From: ZC4RG35 sp036375695
Lineage (GTDB): Bacteria > Actinomycetota > Acidimicrobiia > Spongiisociales > ZC4RG35
DNA length: 34,874 nt
Direction: 5' to 3'
Assembly: GCA_036375695.1 (NCBI GenBank)
Contig: DASVBU010000030.1
Location: 1 to 34,874, forward strand
The stretch's first letter is position 1. Each line of letters begins with the position of its first letter. The translations under genes and the position numbers were made by a program. The notes under the pieces were generated by a model. The model was given only the letters and a program-made list of their open reading frames with translations, made no database searches and was not told the origin of the DNA. Below are positions 9,583 to 16,384 of the stretch, piece by piece.

Positions 9583-10296
9583 ATGACACTGCTGCCACAC
9601 ATACCTTCCGATCTGGTCATCACCAGGGAGGCACTGCATCAACTGGCCTATTTCGTCCTGGCGCCGGCCCGTTTCCGCCGCACGGGGCGTATGGGCCTCG
9701 TCCCCACCCCCGGCGGCTTCGGGACGCCACCCCTCGACGGGAGGGTGATGCGGGTCGAAGACAACCTCCTCGTCGACGAGCGTCCCGAGGGCGTCGCCAC
9801 GGTGATAATGACCACGGTCGGTGATGCCGTGACCTTCTACGGCGAGCCGTATGTCGTCGACTGGTTCACCGACTTCGGCGACCCGCTTCCTCCGTACCCC
9901 GTGGAGCGCGATCTCGGTGTCTCGGCGGACGCCGCCCGCTTCATCGGGGAGCTCTACGGGTTCACGGCCCGGGTGATCGAGCGATTCTCAGAGATCGTGC
10001 CCGGCGGGATCACCGCGACCTGGATCTGGCCGGAGCATTTCGACATCGCCACCGAGGCGGGGGACGAGGGCGCGGGCGGCAAGGCCAGCTTCGGGGCGTC
10101 GCCGGGCGACCACGCCCACGATGAGCCCTACTTCTACGTCTCGGCCTGGGGCAGGATCGACCGCGCCGATCCGTACTGGAACGACGAGGCGTTCAACGGG
10201 GCCAGTCTCGCCTACCGGGACGTGATGGTGATGGACGATCCGGCCGAATCGGTGGTCCGGTTCTTCATGGAGGGGTTCGAGAGGCTCAACCCCTGA
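9583..10296 (+). CDS. Conserved-looking protein of unknown function
   Basis: A 237-residue soluble protein, no signal peptide or membrane segment. I recognise no named family. The second half contains TATWIWPEHFDIATEAG (about 143-159), then an acidic, glycine-rich stretch and GDHAHDEPYFYVSAWG (about 173-188), which looks like a binding or catalytic centre rich in His, Asp and aromatic residues, followed by WNDEAFNGASLAY. The N-terminal TREALHQLAYFVLAPARFR (14-32) looks helical. ATG 9583 is the only good start. It is followed by the remnant at 10286-10369, whose stop overlaps this gene's end on the other strand. Confidence 0.7.
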   Translation: MTLLPHIPSDLVITREALHQLAYFVLAPARFRRTGRMGLVPTPGGFGTPPLDGRVMRVEDNLLVDERPEGVATVIMTTVGDAVTFYGEPYVVDWFTDFGDPLPPYPVERDLGVSADAARFIGELYGFTARVIERFSEIVPGGITATWIWPEHFDIATEAGDEGAGGKASFGASPGDHAHDEPYFYVSAWGRIDRADPYWNDEAFNGASLAYRDVMVMDDPAESVVRFFMEGFERLNP

Positions 10297-10369
10297 GTCG
10301 GCCAATCACGTGGCGGATGGCCGCGACCACGAGATCGGGGCTCTGGTGGTGGATCTGTGCCCCGTCCCC
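10286..10369 (-). pseudogene. C-terminal remnant of an alpha/beta-hydrolase
   Basis: The minus-strand frame ending in TGA at 10288-10286 reads GDGAQIHHQSPDLVVAAIRH and then VIGRLRG. This matches the usual last turn and helix of alpha/beta-hydrolases, where the catalytic His is followed by a Pro-Asp-X-V/A-V-A-A-I helix. Here the position before IHH reads GAQ rather than the common GAGH. Nothing upstream in the frame continues the fold: the phosphatase gene ends 20 nt away. I read this as the stump left by a deletion of a gene between the two neighbours. Confidence 0.4.
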
Positions 10370-10388
10370 TCGGCAACGGGCTGACCGC

Positions 10389-10868
10389 TCAGTCGTCCCG
10401 GGCGGCGGCGCCGAGGGAGGTCAGGGATTCGATGAAGCCGCGGGCCGAAGCCTGGATCATCTCGAAGGCGGTCTCGTAGCCCTCGGGCGGACCCCCGAAC
10501 GGATCGGGGATCTCGTCCTCCTCGGAGTTCGGGTCGTAGGTCCGGAAGAGACGGACCTTCGCCCTGGCCTCCAGGGAGGGCGCCATCGCCAGCACGTCAC
10601 GGAGATTGGAGCGATCCATCACCAGGATGACGTCGAACCGGTCGAAGTCCGAGGGGCCGAACCGGCGGGCCTTGCCGGTGATCTCCAGCCCGTGGCGCCG
10701 CCCGACCTCCACCATCTGATGGAAGGGAGGCTCGCCCAGGTTCCAGGAGCCGGTCCCCGCCGAGTCGACCTCGATGTCGATGCCGGCCGCCTCGGCCTCG
10801 GCCCGCACCGCCGCCTCCGCTGCAGGGGAGCGGCAGATGTTCCCCGCGCAGACGATCAGCACCCTCAA
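10389..10868 (-). CDS. Low-molecular-weight protein-tyrosine phosphatase
   Basis: A 159-residue enzyme that hydrolyses phosphotyrosine, or in the arsenate reductase branch reduces arsenate. The P-loop CAGNICRSP (C-X5-R) is at the N terminus and the general acid Asp is in DEIPDPFGG, as in true phosphatases. TTG 10868 is chosen as start: GGAGG lies 7 nt upstream and the TTG overlaps the methyltransferase stop (TTGA). A GTG two codons later is the alternative. The gene is translationally coupled to the DNA methyltransferase upstream. Substrate is unknown; actinobacterial relatives act on cell-wall or secreted-signal proteins. Confidence 0.92.
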   Translation of the reverse strand: MRVLIVCAGNICRSPAAEAAVRAEAEAAGIDIEVDSAGTGSWNLGEPPFHQMVEVGRRHGLEITGKARRFGPSDFDRFDVILVMDRSNLRDVLAMAPSLEARAKVRLFRTYDPNSEEDEIPDPFGGPPEGYETAFEMIQASARGFIESLTSLGAAARDD

Positions 10869-11785
10869 GACCGCGCCTCCGCGATCCGCTGGTTGGCCAA
10901 CTCCACGTACTCGGGGTTGGTGTCGAACCCGACGTAGTGGCGCTCGGTCTCGATGGCGGCAACCGCCGTCGTGCCCGACCCGATGAACGGGTCGAGGACG
11001 AGGTCGCCCTTGTACGTGTACAACTCGATCAGCCTCCTTGGGAGGGCGATCGGGAACGGGGCGGGATGACCGATCCGGGTGGCGCTCTCCGGTGGTATCT
11101 CCCAGATGTCGAGGGTCGCTTCGAGGAACTCCTCGGTGCTGATCGTCGACTCGTGGGGGAGCTCCCTGGCGGCGCGCTGCTTCGGCTTTACGGCACGGTC
11201 GAAGCGCCCCTTGGAGAAGACCACGATCCGCTCGGTCACGTCCCGCAGCACCGGGTTCTGCGCCGACCGGTAGCTGCCCCAGGCGCAGTTGCCACCGGCG
11301 CCCCGGGCCTTGATCCACACGATCTCGCCCCGCATCAGGAGGCCGAGGTCGTTCTGCAGGATCCCGATGACATCGGCGGAGAGGGACCGGTACGGCTTGC
11401 GGCCGAGATTCGCCACGTTGATCGCCATCCGGCCACCAGGTTCCAGCTTGTCGCGACAGACCGCCAGGACCTCCCGAAGCATGTCCAGGTACTCGAGATA
11501 GCTGCCCGGGATCCCGTCGGACCCGAGGTCGGCCTCGTACTCCTTGCCGGCGAAGTAGGGGGGTGAGGTCACGACCAGCGCCACCGAGCCATCGGCCACC
11601 TCTTCCCGTGTGGCGTCCCTGATGTCACCGCAGAAGACGACGTCCTTGGCCGACGGCGGGTTGACCCGGTCGTCGTCCGAGATCACCGGTGGTGTGAACC
11701 GCGCGTAGAACGGGGTGGCGTCGTGGGACTCCCGGCGACCCGAGCCGAACTCGGAGGTGACCGTGGCCAGACGCTGCTTCGCCAT
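10865..11785 (-). CDS. Orphan beta-class DNA methyltransferase
   Basis: A 306-residue site-specific amino-methyltransferase. Catalytic motif IV TSPPY is at 73-77 and the AdoMet-binding motif I DPFIGSGTT at 265-273, the circularly permuted order of the beta class; TSPPY is most often seen in N4-cytosine enzymes but also in some N6-adenine ones. The target-recognition part lies between (about 130-230). ATG 11785 is preceded at 7 nt by TAAGTT. No restriction endonuclease or specificity gene is near, so it is probably a regulatory or housekeeping methylase. It overlaps the phosphatase gene by 4 nt. Confidence 0.92.
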   Translation of the reverse strand: MAKQRLATVTSEFGSGRRESHDATPFYARFTPPVISDDDRVNPPSAKDVVFCGDIRDATREEVADGSVALVVTSPPYFAGKEYEADLGSDGIPGSYLEYLDMLREVLAVCRDKLEPGGRMAINVANLGRKPYRSLSADVIGILQNDLGLLMRGEIVWIKARGAGGNCAWGSYRSAQNPVLRDVTERIVVFSKGRFDRAVKPKQRAARELPHESTISTEEFLEATLDIWEIPPESATRIGHPAPFPIALPRRLIELYTYKGDLVLDPFIGSGTTAVAAIETERHYVGFDTNPEYVELANQRIAEARS

Positions 11786-11792
11786 GGTTGAG

Positions 11793-11798
11793 AACTTA
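11793..11798 (-). promoter_or_regulatory. -10 box TAAGTT of the methyltransferase gene
   Basis: TAAGTT on the minus strand, 7 nt before ATG 11785; leaderless pattern. A small inverted repeat CGGGT-N6-ACCCG (11806-11821) lies just upstream in the divergent region. Confidence 0.5.
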
Positions 11799-11848
11799 AC
11801 CGGCTCGGGTCGGCGAACCCGGGCACGCGCATGTGCGAGGATCACCGG

Positions 11849-12457
11849 GTGCGTGTCGAAATCCCGCCCGACCGGCCGCGTGTCGACCTCCCACTGCCGT
11901 CGGGCGAGGTGCTGACCCTGGTTCCGCTGGCGCCCTCCGACCGCCAGTACATCGAGGAGGGATTCGAGGAGCTGTCACCGGAGAGCCGCTATGCCCGTTT
12001 CGGGCTGGGCCTGGAGAGCCTGACCCACTCGGAGCTGGAGTACCTGAGCAACGTCGACCAGCGGCACCACGTCGGTTGGGGGGCGGTGGTCCACGGCGAG
12101 GGGGCGGGGGTGGGTCGTTACATCGTGGTCGACGGCGACTCGGCCGATGTCGCCATCACGGTGGTCGACAAGTATCAGGGATCGGGTGTCGGGACCACAC
12201 TCCTGATGGCGCTGGCGGCGGTGGCCGCGGCCGACGGTCTCCGCGGCTTCCAGGTCGACATAACGCCGGCCAACCGGAGGGTCGTGGATTGGCTCACCAA
12301 TGCGGGTGTGCCCCTGAGCCAGGGGGAGGACGGGCTGATCAAGGGGAAGATCCCCCTCGAGGGCGTGGTGATACCCGACGCCGATCGGCTCGTCGCCGCG
12401 ATGGAGGAGTTCCGGGCTAGGACTCCTGAGGATCGAGGTCGAGCGACGCCGAGTTGA
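11849..12457 (+). CDS. GNAT-family N-acetyltransferase
   Basis: A 202-residue acetyltransferase. The acyl-CoA pyrophosphate loop is VVDKYQGSGVGTTLL (about 105-119, the Q/RxxGxG/A pattern) and is preceded by VAITV, the core strand. The N-terminal LTLVPLAPSDRQYIEEGFEE and ARFGL resemble the GNAT domains found in protein-acetylating and ribosomal-type enzymes. GTG 11849 has GAGGA 7 nt upstream; an in-frame ATG at 11831 lacks one. The last 41 nt overlap the msrB gene on the other strand. Substrate unknown. Confidence 0.85.
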   Translation: MRVEIPPDRPRVDLPLPSGEVLTLVPLAPSDRQYIEEGFEELSPESRYARFGLGLESLTHSELEYLSNVDQRHHVGWGAVVHGEGAGVGRYIVVDGDSADVAITVVDKYQGSGVGTTLLMALAAVAAADGLRGFQVDITPANRRVVDWLTNAGVPLSQGEDGLIKGKIPLEGVVIPDADRLVAAMEEFRARTPEDRGRATPS

Positions 12458-12821
12458 CGCAGTAGCGCAAGCCGGTCGGCTCGGGCCCATCGGGGAAGAC
12501 ATGTCCGAGATGGCTGCCGCAGTTGGCGCACCGGATCTCGGTGCGGATCATCCCGTAGGAATGATCGGGGAGCTCTTCGACCATGTCCTCGTCCATCGGC
12601 TCGTAGAAGCTCGGCCATCCGGAGCCCGAGTCGTACTTCGTGTCCGACGAGAACAGTTCGGCGCCACAACCGGCGCACCGGTAGACGCCCTTGGTCTTGG
12701 TGTCCCAGTACTGCCCGGTGAAGGCCCGCTCGGTGCCACCCTCGCGGAGGATGTGGTACTTCTCCGGCGACAGCTTCGAGCGCCACTCCGACTCCGTGGT
12801 GGGGACTTCTGCCTTCTCCAT
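12417..12821 (-). CDS. msrB: Peptide methionine-R-sulfoxide reductase MsrB
   Basis: A 134-residue enzyme that reduces the R-sulfoxide of methionine in proteins. Zinc-binding pairs C49/C52 (CAGC) and C98/C101 (CANC), the motif GSHLGHVF (102-109) and the catalytic Cys121 in RYCVNSASL are all present. ATG 12821 is used: AAGGAG lies 5 nt upstream, and the GTG two codons earlier is less likely. It follows the NUDIX gene by 22 nt on the same strand and probably shares its transcript, giving a small oxidative-damage unit. Its 3' end overlaps the convergent GNAT gene. Confidence 0.97.
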   Translation of the reverse strand: MEKAEVPTTESEWRSKLSPEKYHILREGGTERAFTGQYWDTKTKGVYRCAGCGAELFSSDTKYDSGSGWPSFYEPMDEDMVEELPDHSYGMIRTEIRCANCGSHLGHVFPDGPEPTGLRYCVNSASLDLDPQES

Positions 12822-12843
12822 GCTCACTCCTTCCTGTACCCAT

Positions 12844-13299
12844 TCAACCCGCGTTCGACCCGAGGTGTTCCACCAGACGGTCGACGAAAACGGCTTGTGC
12901 CGGGTTTAGCCGCCGCTTCGCCTCGTCGGGCCCGAACCAAGCCACGCGGTCGAGCTCGGGGAACTCCCGGCCCCACATCGTGAACGTCCCGGGCCGGAGG
13001 TCGCCGGGGTCGAAGCCGTGCTCCACGGCATAGACGATGACGATCTTGCGCGACTTGAGACGGGTCTCGCCGAGCGGGATCCAAGGGCCGGCCGGCGCCG
13101 GCCATCCGGTCTCCTCCGCGAACTCGCGGGCCGCGGCCAGCTCGGGCTCCTCGTCGGGGTCGATCTCGCCCTTGATCACCGACCAGGCGCCGTTGTCCTG
13201 CTTGGCGAAGAACGGCCCGCCCGGGTGGCCGATCAGAACCTCGAGACCGTCGTGGCGACGGAACGGGAGAAGACCCGCAGATCTCATGACCTCCGACAT
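12844..13299 (-). CDS. NUDIX hydrolase
   Basis: A 151-residue pyrophosphohydrolase. The NUDIX box runs from G53 to W75: the G and E of GEIDPDE, seven residues, then REFAEETGW, with the Mg-binding glutamates intact. The sequence around it, AGLLPFRR near the start and WSVIKGEID before the box, resembles the subfamily of small diadenosine-polyphosphate/MutT-like proteins that act on nucleotides or on inositol pyrophosphates. ATG 13299 has GGAG 8 nt upstream; the ATG at 13287 has spacing too short. Only 12 nt separate it from the divergent CHAD gene start. Operon with msrB downstream. Confidence 0.92.
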   Translation of the reverse strand: MSEVMRSAGLLPFRRHDGLEVLIGHPGGPFFAKQDNGAWSVIKGEIDPDEEPELAAAREFAEETGWPAPAGPWIPLGETRLKSRKIVIVYAVEHGFDPGDLRPGTFTMWGREFPELDRVAWFGPDEAKRRLNPAQAVFVDRLVEHLGSNAG

Positions 13300-13305
13300 T
13301 ACGCT
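13300..13305 (+). promoter_or_regulatory. -10 box TACGCT of the CHAD gene
   Basis: TACGCT followed by 6 nt and GTG 13312. It occupies the 12-nt gap to the divergent NUDIX start, so only a leaderless transcript is possible from it. Confidence 0.45.
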
Positions 13306-13311
13306 GGCTCC

Positions 13312-14331
13312 GTGACCGTCCCGGCCACGCTGTCGGCCCCCTATACGGCCCCGTTCCAGGTGGAACCGCGGCTCCAACTGGGTCGTAGCGAGCCCCTCGC
13401 CGAAGGGGTGAAGCGGGTCGCCCTCGACGAGTTGGAGCGGGCCGCAGCCGGATTCTTCGAGCCGGAGGAGAACTTCCACGGCGCGGTCCGCGGGGCCCGG
13501 GAGTCGATCACGCGGGTGCGGGCACTCCTCCAGGTGGTTCGGGAAGAGCTCGGCTCCAAGGCGTTCACCTTCGAGGATCAGTTCCTCAGGGACACCTCCC
13601 GGATGCTCGCCGAGGTCGGGTCGGCCGTCGCCGTCACCGATGCCGCCACCCTGATCCGGGACCTGTACGGGGAGTTCCTCGCCGACGGCACCTTCGACGC
13701 CACGGTGCAGGGGCTGAGACGGCGACGGGACATCGTCACCCTGAAGACCATGGAGGACCCCCATCTGGTGGGGCAGGTGGTGCACAACCTGGAGCGGGCG
13801 TACAACCGCTATCGGTCGTGGCCGACCGATCCCGACGTGGGCTACGGCGTCACCATCCGTGACACGTACGAGGCCATCGCCCCCGGGCTCGGATCGACCT
13901 ACGAGGAGGGGAGGCGTCTCATGGTCGCCGCCTACAAGGGAGGCTCGGGCGAGAGCTTCAACGAGTGGCGGAAGCGGGTGCTCACCCTGCGCCACCAGCT
14001 GGAGTTCCTCATGCCACTCTGGCCGGAGGTGCTCGTCGGCCTCGCTTTCACCCTGGACACGCTGGGGCGGCTGCTCGGCGAGGACCACGACCACGCCGAA
14101 CTCCTCGACCTCCTCCGGCGGAGACCCGACCTCTGCTCGCATCCCAGGGAGCGCTCTTTGCTCTTCGCCCTCGTCACGCAGCGCAGGTCCGAGTTGCGCC
14201 AGGCATCCGAGATCTTCGGCCGTCGCATCTACGCCGACCATCCCGATGCCTTCACCCACCGCTTCGGGGAGTACTGGGCGTCACGGACCCAGGCTCTCAA
14301 CGCCCCACTGGAGACCGTCCCCGTCTACTGA
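13312..14331 (+). CDS. CHAD domain protein
   Basis: A 339-residue, all-helical protein with the conserved histidine alpha-helical domain, which binds inorganic polyphosphate and often targets proteins to polyphosphate granules. Conserved features seen: VKRVALDELERAA (33-45), H56 followed by Arg-rich ARESITRVRALL, a second His/Arg helix around KRVLTLRHQLEFL (221-233, H228) and LLGEDHDHAELLDLL (254-268, H259 and H261), the usual G-D/E-D-H motif. No adenylate-cyclase-like CYTH domain is attached, so this is a stand-alone CHAD. GTG 13312 has a TACGCT box 6 nt upstream. The divergent NUDIX neighbour may also act on polyphosphate-type substrates. Confidence 0.9.
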   Translation: MTVPATLSAPYTAPFQVEPRLQLGRSEPLAEGVKRVALDELERAAAGFFEPEENFHGAVRGARESITRVRALLQVVREELGSKAFTFEDQFLRDTSRMLAEVGSAVAVTDAATLIRDLYGEFLADGTFDATVQGLRRRRDIVTLKTMEDPHLVGQVVHNLERAYNRYRSWPTDPDVGYGVTIRDTYEAIAPGLGSTYEEGRRLMVAAYKGGSGESFNEWRKRVLTLRHQLEFLMPLWPEVLVGLAFTLDTLGRLLGEDHDHAELLDLLRRRPDLCSHPRERSLLFALVTQRRSELRQASEIFGRRIYADHPDAFTHRFGEYWASRTQALNAPLETVPVY

Positions 14332-14353
14332 GTCGTTACGAGGCCTTCCCGGG

Positions 14354-14359
14354 TAGGTT
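14354..14359 (+). promoter_or_regulatory. -10 box TAGGTT of the DUF427 gene
   Basis: TAGGTT followed by GGTGAG and ATG 14366; leaderless pattern in the 34-nt gap after the CHAD gene. Confidence 0.45.
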
Positions 14360-14365
14360 GGTGAG

Positions 14366-14704
14366 ATGAACACCTTCAGCAAGGTGCCCGGTCGGGTCAC
14401 CGTCACCATCGATGGGAAGACGGTCGCCGACTCGACGGACGTCATCGCCCTCCAGGAAGGGAGCCTTCCCACGAGGTACTACTTCCCCAAGGCCGATATC
14501 GACTTCGGGCTGCTGGAGCCCACCGACACCCACACCCGATGCGGTTGGAAGGGCCTGGCCAGCTACTGGACGGCGAAGGTCGGCGAGTCCGAGTACCAGG
14601 ACATCGCCTGGGCGTACGAGGAGCCGCTTCCGGACGCCGAGATCATCGCCGGGCGCGTCTGCTTCTACGACGAGAAGGTCGATCTCCAGGTACAGCCCGC
14701 CTAG
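14366..14704 (+). CDS. DUF427 family protein
   Basis: A 112-residue protein of the DUF427 (PF04248) family, small beta-rich proteins of unknown function found across actinobacteria and fungi. The family signature is clear: VTIDGKTVADS (13-23), the YYFPKADI segment (38-45), RCGWKGLASYWTA with its Cys (58-70), and the C-terminal GRVCFYDEKVDLQV. The stop codon shares CTAG with the stop of the convergent permease gene (14701-14704). Confidence 0.93.
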   Translation: MNTFSKVPGRVTVTIDGKTVADSTDVIALQEGSLPTRYYFPKADIDFGLLEPTDTHTRCGWKGLASYWTAKVGESEYQDIAWAYEEPLPDAEIIAGRVCFYDEKVDLQVQPA

Positions 14705-15594
14705 CGGTCGGGCACGTCGCGGCGTCTGGTGAAGAACAGGTAGCCGACCAGGGCGAGCACCACCGCGGCCCCCGCGGCCAGGCCCAGGGCCAGCGGCAGT
14801 GACATCGGGACGGTGGCCGTTCCCACGGCCGTCTGGTGCCACGTCGTGGGGAACCACGGAGACACGCCGAACCGGGCACTCAGCATGAAGTCGGCGATGG
14901 CGACGACGACGGCCACCAGACCGCCCATCTCGCCGCGTCCCACGATCATCCCGCTGAGCACCCCGAGCATGCCGAAATAGAGGAGACCCGGGATCGGATG
15001 CAGTGCCTCCAGGCTCGGCGCCGCGAGGCCGAAGTCGATACCCAGACTCGAGAGGCGGGCGTAGAGGAGCGCCATGACCGCCAGCAGCGCCACCACGTAG
15101 GCCGCGAGGGTGGCGAACGTGGTCAGGGTCAGCGTCGACCGGGCCCAGGCCCTTCGGGTCCATCCGTTGGACAGCCCCCATGCGGCAACCACCGAGCCGA
15201 GCGGCGACCCCGACGCCATGCCACCGACGAACAGGGCGAAGAAGACGAGAGCGATGCCGCCCACGGAGTCGGCAGCCAGCTTCCAGGGATCTGCGAGCAC
15301 GCTCGCCACGGCAGCGTCGTAAGCGACCTCTGCGGCCTGGATCTGCTCGTCGACCCAGCTGAAGTCCTGGCCGGGTGCCCCGATGCTGGCGCCGACGCAG
15401 CGACCCTGGAAGTCGACCGCACCATTCTCGAACGCCTCGAGTGCCGCCCTCCAGTCGTCGAGACCGCACTTCGCCGCATCGATCTCGCGGGTCATCAACG
15501 AAGTCCCCTGGGCGATGAGGAGGGCGGACAGGACGAGCGGGATCAACAGCCCGGCGGGTGACATCGAGTTGAAGATGCCCCGGAGATTCCTCAT
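14701..15594 (-). CDS. ABC-2 type membrane protein
   Basis: A 297-residue membrane protein: one segment near 14-30, a long extracellular loop of about 80 residues with two cysteines (C43 and C66), then five to six further segments with GIALVFFALFVGGMASGSPL in the first. This is the layout of ABC-2 permeases that work with the ATPase encoded just upstream, whose stop overlaps this start by 4 nt (ATGA). The paired cysteines in the outer loop might form a disulfide. Substrate unknown. Confidence 0.85.
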   Translation of the reverse strand: MRNLRGIFNSMSPAGLLIPLVLSALLIAQGTSLMTREIDAAKCGLDDWRAALEAFENGAVDFQGRCVGASIGAPGQDFSWVDEQIQAAEVAYDAAVASVLADPWKLAADSVGGIALVFFALFVGGMASGSPLGSVVAAWGLSNGWTRRAWARSTLTLTTFATLAAYVVALLAVMALLYARLSSLGIDFGLAAPSLEALHPIPGLLYFGMLGVLSGMIVGRGEMGGLVAVVVAIADFMLSARFGVSPWFPTTWHQTAVGTATVPMSLPLALGLAAGAAVVLALVGYLFFTRRRDVPDR

Positions 15595-16325
15595 GCCGTG
15601 ACTCCCGTGATCAGCCGGGTCATGGCGTTGGCGAGCCGGGTCGTTGCCGCCTCCCCGGTGTCAGGTGTCAGCTGCAGGAGGCCGTCCAGGTTGCCGTCGT
15701 AGAGGAGGCGGCCCTGGTCGATGACCACCGCCCGGTCGAACAGGTCGGGGGTCAGCGTCGGCTGGTGGGTGGCGACCAGGGTCGCCTGACCCGACCGGGT
15801 CCGTTCGGCGATGAGACGGGTGAGGATCTCGACGCCGAAGATGTCGAGCCCGGCCGTCGGCTCGTCGAGGAGGAGGATCGGCCGGTTCCTGGCGAACGCC
15901 AGGGCGAGGGCGAACTTGAGCTGGTTGCCGGTGGAGAGTTTCCCGTGGGCCCGATCGGGGACGGCGAACTCCTCGAGCAGGCCGTGCAGCCGGTCCGTCT
16001 CCACGTCGCTGAGCCGGAAGATCCGACGCAATCGCTTCGGGGTGAGGAACCCGGCGGTGGTGGGGAGCTCCATCTGCCGGGCGATGAGGTCGGCCGCCGC
16101 CTGGGTCCCGACCCGGTGGCCGCCGATGCTGACGGTGCCGCTGGTGGGGAAGACGACCCCGGCCACGAGGTTGATCAGCGTGGTCTTGCCGGCGCCGTTG
16201 CGTCCGAGGAGCGCGGTGGCGCCGGTTCCGAACCCGACGGTGACGTGGTCGAGGGCGACGACCTTGCCGAACTGCTTGCAGAGTCGGTCGGTGACGACCT
16301 CGGTGGAGGTGGTGGTGACGGTCAC
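15591..16325 (-). CDS. ABC transporter ATPase
   Basis: A 244-residue nucleotide-binding subunit: Walker A GRNGAGKT at 41-48, signature LSTGNQLK around 140-147 (a relaxed form of LSGGQ, as often seen in ABC-2 exporters), Walker B ILLLDEP at 160-166, and the H-loop Ser/His in VATHQPTL. GTG 16325 is taken as start, since sequence upstream departs from the family; a TACAGT box lies 13 nt before it. Translationally coupled to the membrane protein gene. Divergent from the LCP gene with a palindrome between them. Confidence 0.93.
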   Translation of the reverse strand: MTVTTTSTEVVTDRLCKQFGKVVALDHVTVGFGTGATALLGRNGAGKTTLINLVAGVVFPTSGTVSIGGHRVGTQAAADLIARQMELPTTAGFLTPKRLRRIFRLSDVETDRLHGLLEEFAVPDRAHGKLSTGNQLKFALALAFARNRPILLLDEPTAGLDIFGVEILTRLIAERTRSGQATLVATHQPTLTPDLFDRAVVIDQGRLLYDGNLDGLLQLTPDTGEAATTRLANAMTRLITGVTA

Positions 16326-16338
16326 GAAAATCGCCCGG

Positions 16339-16377
16339 ACTGTACCGATCGGTGTTGTGCCGATGCCTTCATAAACT
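16339..16377. promoter_or_regulatory. Divergent promoter region with 10-bp palindrome
   Basis: The perfect palindrome ACCGATCGGT (16344-16353) lies between the divergent ABC ATPase and LCP starts and touches the minus-strand TACAGT box (16344-16339). Flanks extend the symmetry loosely (AC-N3 on one side, N3-GT on the other). On the plus strand TAAACT (16372-16377) stands 7 nt before GTG 16385. A regulator acting on both genes is possible. Confidence 0.45.
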
Positions 16378-16384
16378 CGCACCC

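Noticed and set aside
10865..11785. Restriction-modification or defence system around the methyltransferase
   Set aside because: No endonuclease, specificity subunit, helicase or phage-type gene is near; neighbours are metabolic or repair genes.
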